Part shown: positions 57,910 to 64,000 of the stretch, in pieces | How positions within the stretch are numbered: the first letter of the stretch is position 1 | How the letters are laid out: each line of letters opens with the position of its first letter | Source of the DNA: Heterodera schachtii | Lineage: Eukaryota > Nematoda > Chromadorea > Rhabditida > Heteroderidae | NCBI GenBank assembly: GCA_023374025.1 | Contig: SIJG01000076.1 | Coordinates: 228,552 to 292,551, forward strand | Reading direction: 5' to 3' | DNA: 64,000 bases | Translations under genes and position numbers: made by a program | The notes under the pieces: generated by a model | Seen by the model: the letters and a program-made list of their open reading frames with translations, nothing else | Told to the model about the DNA's origin: nothing | Databases searched by the model: none

Positions 57910-59930
57910 AGGAATGTTGGTGGGTTGAGTCCCAGTGATTGGAATGCTGGTGGATTAGTGCCAGTGATTGGAATGCTGTTGGGCTGAGTCCCAGTGATAG
58001 GAATGCAGTTGGGCTGAGTCCCAGTGATTAGAATGCCGGAGATTTGAGTCCCAGTGATTGGAATGCTGTTGGGCTGAGTCCCAGTGACTGGAATACTGGT
58101 GGGTTGAGTCCCAGTGATTGGAATGCAGGAGGGTTGAGTCCCAGTGACTGGAATGCTGGAGGGTTGAGTCGCAGCGATTGGAATGATGATGGGTTGAGTC
58201 CCAATGATAGGAATGTTGGTGGGTTGAGTCCCAGTGATTGGAATGCCGGAGATTTGCGTCCCAGTGATTGGAATGCCGGAGATTTGAGTCCCAGTGATTG
58301 GAATGCCGGAGATTTGAGTCCCAGTGATTGGAATGCCGGAGATTTGAGTCCCAGTGATTGGAATGCTGTTGGGCTGAGTCCCAGTGATTGGAATGACGGA
58401 GAATTAAGTCCCAGTGATTGAAATGCTGGATGGTTGTCCCGTCGATTGATGTCGGAGAATTGAGTCTCAGTGATAGGAATGCAGGAGATTTGAGTCCCAG
58501 TGATTGGAATGCCGGAGATTGAGTCCCAGCGATTGGAATGCCGGAGATTTGAGTCCCAGTGATTGGAATGCTGTTGGGCTGAGTCCCAGTGATTGGAATG
58601 ACGGAGAATTAAGTCCCAGTGATTGAAATGCTGGATGGTTGTCCCGTCGATTGATGTCGGAGAATTGAGTCTCAGTGATAGGAATGCAGGAGATTTGAGT
58701 CCCAGTGATTGGAATGCCGGAGATTGAGTCCCAGCGATTGGAATGCCGGAGATTTGAGTCCCAGTGATTGGAATGCTGGAGGGTTGAGTCGCAGCGATTG
58801 GAATGATGATGGGTTGAGTCCCAATGATAGGAATGTTGGTGGGTTGAGTCCCAGTGATTGGAATGCCGGAGATTTGCGTCCCAGTGATTGGAATGCCGGA
58901 GATTTGAGTCCCAGTGATTGGAATGCCGGAGATTTGAGTCCCAGTGATTGGAATGCCGGAGATTTGAGTCCCAGTGATTGGAATGCTGTTGGGCTGAGTC
59001 CCAGTGATTGGAATGACGGAGAATTAAGTCCCAGTGATTGAAATGCTGGATGGTTGTCCCGTCGATTGATGTCGGAGAATTGAGTCTCAGTGATAGGAAT
59101 GCAGGAGATTTGAGTCCCAGTGATTGGAATGCCGGAGATTGAGTCCCAGCGATTGGAATGCCGGAGATTTGAGTCCCAGTGATTGGAATGCTGTTGGGCT
59201 GAGTCCCAGTGATTGGAATGACGGAGAATTAAGTCCCAGTGATTGAAATGCTGGATGGTTGTCCCGTCGATTGATGTCGGAGAATTGAGTCTCAGTGACT
59301 GGAATGCAGGAGATTTGAGTCCCAGTGATTGGAACGCCGGAGATTTGAGTCCCAGTGATTGGGATGCTGGTGGATTAGTGCCAGTGATTGGAATGCTGTT
59401 GGGCTGAGTCCCAGTGACTGGAATGCAGGAGATTTGAGTCCCAGTGATTGGAATGCCGGAGATTTGAGTCCCAGTGATTGGGATGCTGGTGGATTAGTGC
59501 CAGTGATTGGAATGCTGTTGGGCTGAGTCCCAGTGATAGGAATGCTGTTGGGCTGAGTCCCAGTGATTAGAATGCCTGAGATTTGAGTCCCAGTGATTGG
59601 AATGCGGGAGATTTGCGTCCCAGTGACTGGAATACTGGTGGGTTGAGTCCCAGTGCTTGGAATGCCGGAGATCTGAGTCCCAGTGATTGGAATGCCGGAG
59701 ATCTGAGTCCCAGTGACTGGAATGCAGGAGAATTGAGTCCAAGTGCTTGAGAGATCTGAGTCCCAGTGACTGGAATGCCGGAGATTTGAGTCCCAGTGAT
59801 TGGGATGCTGGTGGATTAGTGCCAGTGATTGGAATGCTGTTGGGCTGAGTCCCAGTGACTGGAATGCTAATAGGTTGAGTCCCAGTGATTGGAATGCCGG
59901 TGGGTTGAGTCACGGCGATTGGAGAAAAAG
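57910..59930. repeat. 30-bp minisatellite inside the Helitron
   Basis: About 65 units of the type GAGTCCCAGTGATTGGAATG plus ten more bases, with unit variants and a repeated higher-order block (copies near 58,400, 58,610, 59,030 and 59,210). The unit length is a multiple of three. Plus-strand frames at 58,044-58,421 and 58,709-59,041 read LSPSDWNAGD repeats, and a minus-strand frame at 59,982-59,494 reads ITGTQPISIP or SHWDSDLRHS types. No evidence of real translation. Confidence 0.92.
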
Positions 59931-60245
59931 CCAAGAAAAGGATGCGAGGCCGCGAAGCAGCCGAGCCAGTCGATTTTATCATTCATAACCCTACAATACA
60001 ATCGTACTACCTAGCGGGGGATGCGCCGAAGGCGCTGACTCCGCTAGTTTAATAAAAATGAAAAACAAAAAAGTCTGGTTTATTGAGATTTAAAAATATT
60101 ATAAAAAATATACTTAAAATATTATTTTATTTTCAATTTTCAAAACAATTATTTTGCTTTAATTTAATCACTTGCACCTTTTCGTGCTTTGCCCAACTTT
60201 GCACTTTTTGTTCTTCGACTCAGAGTCCGAAATCTGTGCCATTTT

Positions 60246-61385
60246 TCAATTGCGCTTCAATCGATCATTTTTAAAAATAATTTATTAATTTTAATTTAAT
60301 AAAATTTAATTTTTTTGAACAGCAGCAAATGAAAATTTTAATATCAGAGATACTTGAGAAAGCTAAATAAATAAAATAAATCAGAGAAACGAAATACTAA
60401 ACACGAAAAGCACTGAAAACACGAGAATAAGAGACACGAGAATTTTTTCGTGAAAGGATTGGAGTCGGGGGGGGGGGGGGGGGCGACTGTCAACATTTCA
60501 TTTTAGAAGTATTTAATTAAACCTTAACATGTTGATAATTAAAAATTGATAAAACCATAGGAAAAATCAGATTTTTGATTTTTGCACTTTTTTAGCACCG
60601 TGCCAACCTATTAAAAAAATCTCCAACTGTTGCTGGCTCGATCCCAATCGATTAAATCGCTTACAGTATTTAATGTCTATTTATTTGGCCTTGCACAATT
60701 CAAAATTGCATATCGTTTTTTCCTGATTATTTTGACAAATTGCTTTTGTGTCGGCCAGATCAGTATAGTTTTAACCAATTTGCTCTTCTCTATCGGACAT
60801 TTATCAAATGATTTGAATTGTTTGAGATTAGAGAAAAAACTTTGACAAAATGAATTTTTTATAATTAATTAAATTAATATTTTTTGCGATTTTCATGATT
60901 TTATATAAAAAAAAGTATATAAAATCCAATTTTTTTTTCTTTTTCTTATTAATATTTTATTGTCCAAGTTTTTATACAAAATAAATAATGAGATTTGTTT
61001 AAATCGGTAATTGAAAGCCATCTTTCCTGGATTCCCTTATCTCTATCTGTGCTCCTTTGTTGCCATTGGTCCCATTAATTTGCATTTGGCATTCATTTTC
61101 CCATTTTCCATTCATTCTTCCGCCGTTTGTCCGTCCCCCCGGGGGAGAGAATGAATGAATGAAAAAGCAAAAGTTCCGTCGTTCGCTTCCCCCCCCCCCC
61201 GCCCCCCCCCCCCACTCGCCAAGGAATGGAAAAAAGGGCATTCAATTCAAAAAAACAAACAAAAACTCCATCATTTTCTATTGATCCATTCAAAATTGCA
61301 ATTTTATTAGCTAATTTTTTGATGCTAATTATACAATTATTATTGGGACTTTCTTAATTGTTCGGTAAATTCCCTTCCATTTTCA
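60246..61385. other. non-coding, with homopolymer tracts
   Basis: A run of 17 G lies at 60,467-60,483. Two C-runs of 12 separated by one G lie at 61,189-61,213. No supported gene. Confidence 0.55.
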
Positions 61386-61512
61386 GAGTTGGTAATAAGC
61401 GGCGGGCGGCGCGCCGCGTTGGCCGCGCCGGCGCTGCGGCTGCGAGCGGTCGCGCACCAATGCCGCCACTGCCAACTCAGTCAAAACTTTTGGGCAAATT
61501 GTTGAAAATTTG
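61386..61512 (+). CDS. GC-rich exon candidate
   Basis: After a CATTTTCAG acceptor, 61,395-61,480 is extremely GC-rich against an AT-rich background. One frame is open to a possible GTAATT donor and reads VGNKRRAARRVGRAGAAAAS, then PPLPTQSKLLGKLLKI. It is basic and low in complexity. It could be an exon or a GC-rich repeat. Confidence 0.3.
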
Positions 61513-62004
61513 GTAATTATTTAAAATTTCTCTAAATATTAAAAAAAAACAGGCTGCCGAAAAAGGCCTAAAATTGTGCTAGAAAATAGAAAAAATCCAA
61601 GTCTGGATATGTGGATCAGACCAGGCTCTAGCAAATACATTTTTTATTTGGATTCTTCATCCTCTCAAATAGTGAGAAAATAGCTTTTTAAATATATTTT
61701 AATTTTCTATGAATTAGTAAATTTTACTTTTTCGTAATTTTGTAAAAATTTTAATTGATTATAAAAATTTCATTTATTGTAATGAAGATATTTTAATTTC
61801 AAAAATTTATTCTGATCATTTGGCAGTTAAAATGCTGATCAGTCATTAAATTAATGATCAGATAAATAATGCCGGATTCGGCCCTCAAAACTCCATCACA
61901 CCAAAAGATCATAAAAGCCACTGCTAACAACAGTTGTTCTGGTCACTGTATTAAGCACTGGACTAGAAAATGTATAAAATGTCACTGTCAACTTTCCCAA
62001 GCAG

Positions 62005-62243
62005 TACCTGGAGGAATTGGGCCGCAGCATTGACTATTTCGTCTCCTTTGTTGTTTCTTATGCCATCCAACGTTCGCTGATTGAAACAATGTTGGCCAGC
62101 CTCGTGTCCGCCATCGCATGGCCTTTGTATGTAAAATTTCAAAAATAAAAAAATATTTTTTTAAATTTCCTCTGTCAGGTGCTGCTTGGTTCCTCCTTGT
62201 TATTGACAACCCGTGAAATATTTGTACTCGACGTGCTCGTCAG
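62005..62243 (+). CDS. two exon-like pieces of a membrane protein
   Basis: Exon 62005-62126 follows CCCAAGCAG and encodes YLEELGRSIDYFVSFVVSYA then IQRSLIETMLASLVSAIAWP, an amphipathic or membrane segment, ending at a GTATGT donor. A second piece at 62179-62243 lies between CTGTCAG and GTAAAT. In the joined phase the second piece hits a stop, so either the model is wrong or the gene is broken. Family not identified. Confidence 0.35.
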
Positions 62244-62449
62244 GTAAATCAGCAGGAGACGAGAGTCTTGACATCGACTCAATAAATTTCCTGAAATGTC
62301 CCAACATTTGGCACCAATTCCTCTTTAAGTCAAATTTTCCGGCATTTTGCGGCCTAAATTGTGTGGAATTTTGTGGCCCAAGCCCAAATCGGACTCTTAC
62401 GGCCGGTCTGGTTCCTAATTAACGCACCATGTTAAGTTGAAGGAGAATG

Positions 62450-63640
62450 GGTTTAGATAAAAATGCCGAAAAAATGTGTTGAGAGAATGGCAGAGCTAAC
62501 AGAAACCAAATTTTACGAATTGACCGCCGATTAAAAAGTGCTTGAAGAAAACTAATTGTCACACTGGTAAACTGATCAGTAAACTCTTGAATTAGAAAAG
62601 TGAGAGATTTTTTTGATCACATTTTTTGTCCACCAAAAATATGAAAAGTAAAATTTTTATGGAAAAATTTTACCGCAAAATTCCGACTTTACTTGGGGCC
62701 GCAAATGTTCTGCAAACATCCAATCGATTCGTTTACTAAATACGCTTAAAACTATTGCTAATTTTGTCAGGTGGGTGAATATACCTCGCCGAAGTGTTGC
62801 TAACTCGGCAGCACTGTCGACGTCCGATTCACTCTGATCGGCTTTCCGAAGTGTTCAAATGATCAACCTCCGATCATTCTGATCGGCTTTTTGCTTGGCA
62901 CCTGCGTGCTTTACCATTGTAAGTGATCAAAATAGGAAAACAAAAAAAAAAATTGCAGAGAAATCGATACAAATTGATCAGTTTTCCTTCTTTGTCTCGA
63001 GCCTAATTTTAAGTCTCGGATATCTTCAAACTTTATTTTACTACTAATGACTGGTTGAGAAATACACATACTCAAATTTAGGCCTTTTGGAGATGAGCAA
63101 ACGCGTGCCGGAATCATTGGGTAAAAAATAAATAAAAATAGATTTTAGAAATATTATTTTAATAAATTTTTATTTTGCCCAGGCATTGATCAGCTTTTGC
63201 TTCCGTTGGTGTGCCTGTTTCTTTCTGCTTCGCTTTCCCAGTGGCGTCAACTTTGTTCAGTAAATTTACATTAATTAGCTCCATATCAATTAATGGAAAT
63301 TAAGCTACCTAATTAGTTTTCTTTGCGATCATTTAATTTTGTTCGCTTTAATTTATTCTTTGTGGATTAACTTATTTTTGGAGAAAATGTGAACAAAACA
63401 TCAATCAATCGAAATACAAATGAAATTAAAAAAAATTATTTTGTATTCCAAAAAGGAATAATTAATTACTAATTTTAAATTTCCCTTTCATAGTCTTTCA
63501 ATTAATGGTCGAAATTTTCGAAAACATTTATTTATGTTAATCACTTATCATTTTCAATTTTAATTTTTCAAAAAAATTTTCTTCATCTTTTCGCACATTG
63601 TTCGTTATTTAATTTTTTTTTCCTTGGCATTTTTTCCATA
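62450..63640. other. no gene seen
   Basis: AT-rich. GATCGGCTTT direct repeats lie near 62,835-62,890. No supported exon. Confidence 0.4.
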
Positions 63641-63646
63641 AATTTT

Positions 63647-63790
63647 CTAAGGGTATGCCGTTAAATTTTGGCTTTCGAAGCCTCTGGTTTTTTCGTTTCG
63701 GCTTTCATCAGAGTCGAGTTCTTGGGAATTTTTTGTTTCCGGCTCTATGACCCGTGGGGGTCGTGCGCTTGGGCGACCTCTAAAAACACC
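63647..63790 (-). CDS. charged exon-like piece with AT-hook-like start
   Basis: After a TTTTTAG acceptor the minus-strand frame reads RGRPSARPPRVIEPETKNSQ, then a Ser/Glu/Asp-rich stretch and a stop. GRPxxRPPR resembles an AT-hook. Only one piece is visible; unrecognised. Confidence 0.3.
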   Translation of the reverse strand, partial: GVFRGRPSARPPRVIEPETKNSQELDSDESRNEKTRGFESQNLTAYP

Positions 63791-64000
63791 AGAAAACGAT
63801 GTACGACAATTTCTTACTGAAAAGAGCAAAAAATATCTTTTTTTATGAAAAAATGATCAGGACTCGGTACCTTTTTATTTCTAATTGGGACAAAAACCAA
63901 ATCGGGAGGTTTTGCCGAGCGGACACATTCAGATTCAAATTTTTTTTTCAAAAATACCCAAGTTTTAAAAATGAAATAAAGAAATTGGGGACAATAGTTT

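Larger units (their letters stand above)
56836..60047 (+). mobile_element. non-autonomous Helitron, both ends intact
   Basis: The 5' end TCCTATATAATAAAG starts after A at 56835. The 3' end has a perfect hairpin GCGCC-GAA-GGCGC at 60023-60035, 11 nt, then CTAG at 60044-60047 followed by T. TC at the start, a hairpin shortly before a CTRR end and insertion between A and T are the Helitron hallmarks. At 3,212 bp it carries no Rep or helicase ORF, only a hAT MITE and a minisatellite. Confidence 0.88.
56425..60245. mobile_element. old TIR element split by a Helitron
   Basis: The inverted arms at 56,425-56,520 and 60,140-60,245 share AAGTGCAAAGT, GCGAAG/GCAAAG and GATCAAATTAAAAGCAA blocks with the element at 27,635-28,555. 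Without the Helitron it would be about 0.6 kb. Confidence 0.55.

Noticed and set aside
61093..61293. Gly-rich minus-strand frames
   Set aside because: Created by the C-runs at 61,189-61,213; no other support.

Overview
The window looks like nematode nuclear DNA. It is AT-rich, with small exons, GT-AG introns, no bacterial operon structure and a very high load of transposons. A decayed SPRY-domain gene, BTB-BACK gene copies with scattered fragments, and Fic-domain exons point to a plant-parasitic cyst-nematode-like genome (Globodera or Heterodera type). That placement is inferred from family content only. No rRNA gene, convincing functional tRNA or CRISPR array was seen.

Layout. 0-7 kb: MITEs and foldback elements. 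7.5-16.9 kb: a three-level nest. A broken LINE carries a hAT-like element, which carries a complete 6.85-kb BEL/Pao-type LTR retrotransposon with 978-bp LTRs, a 4-bp target duplication, an intact 888-codon Gag-protease ORF and no reverse transcriptase. 17-25 kb: more MITEs with short hypothetical exons. 26.3-30.6 kb: a four-exon Fic gene (minus strand) with transposons in its introns. 30.7-31.6 kb: a SPRY pseudogene. 32-40 kb: MITEs, ankyrin exons and small membrane or Cys-rich candidates. 40.8-43.4 kb: a multi-exon gene of an uncharacterised family. 48-55 kb: a membrane-protein gene, a BTB-BACK gene with a duplicated tail, a second Fic exon and an OST-alpha-like gene with an in-frame stop. 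56.4-60.2 kb: an old TIR element split by a non-autonomous Helitron that carries a hAT MITE and a 2-kb, 30-bp minisatellite. 60-64 kb: mostly non-coding.

Most interesting signals. (1) Five tandem hairpins in the retrotransposon leader share a 13-nt loop but have different self-complementary stems. (2) About 16 copies of an 18-nt core with variable spacers lie downstream of gag. (3) A GC-rich hairpin with a mostly GATA loop recurs in at least seven repeats. (4) There are two Fic modules. (5) The Helitron has both ends intact and a repeat array that is translatable on both strands.

Gene models come from reading splice signals and protein motifs by eye. No database search was run; family names are recognition from memory and are graded by confidence.
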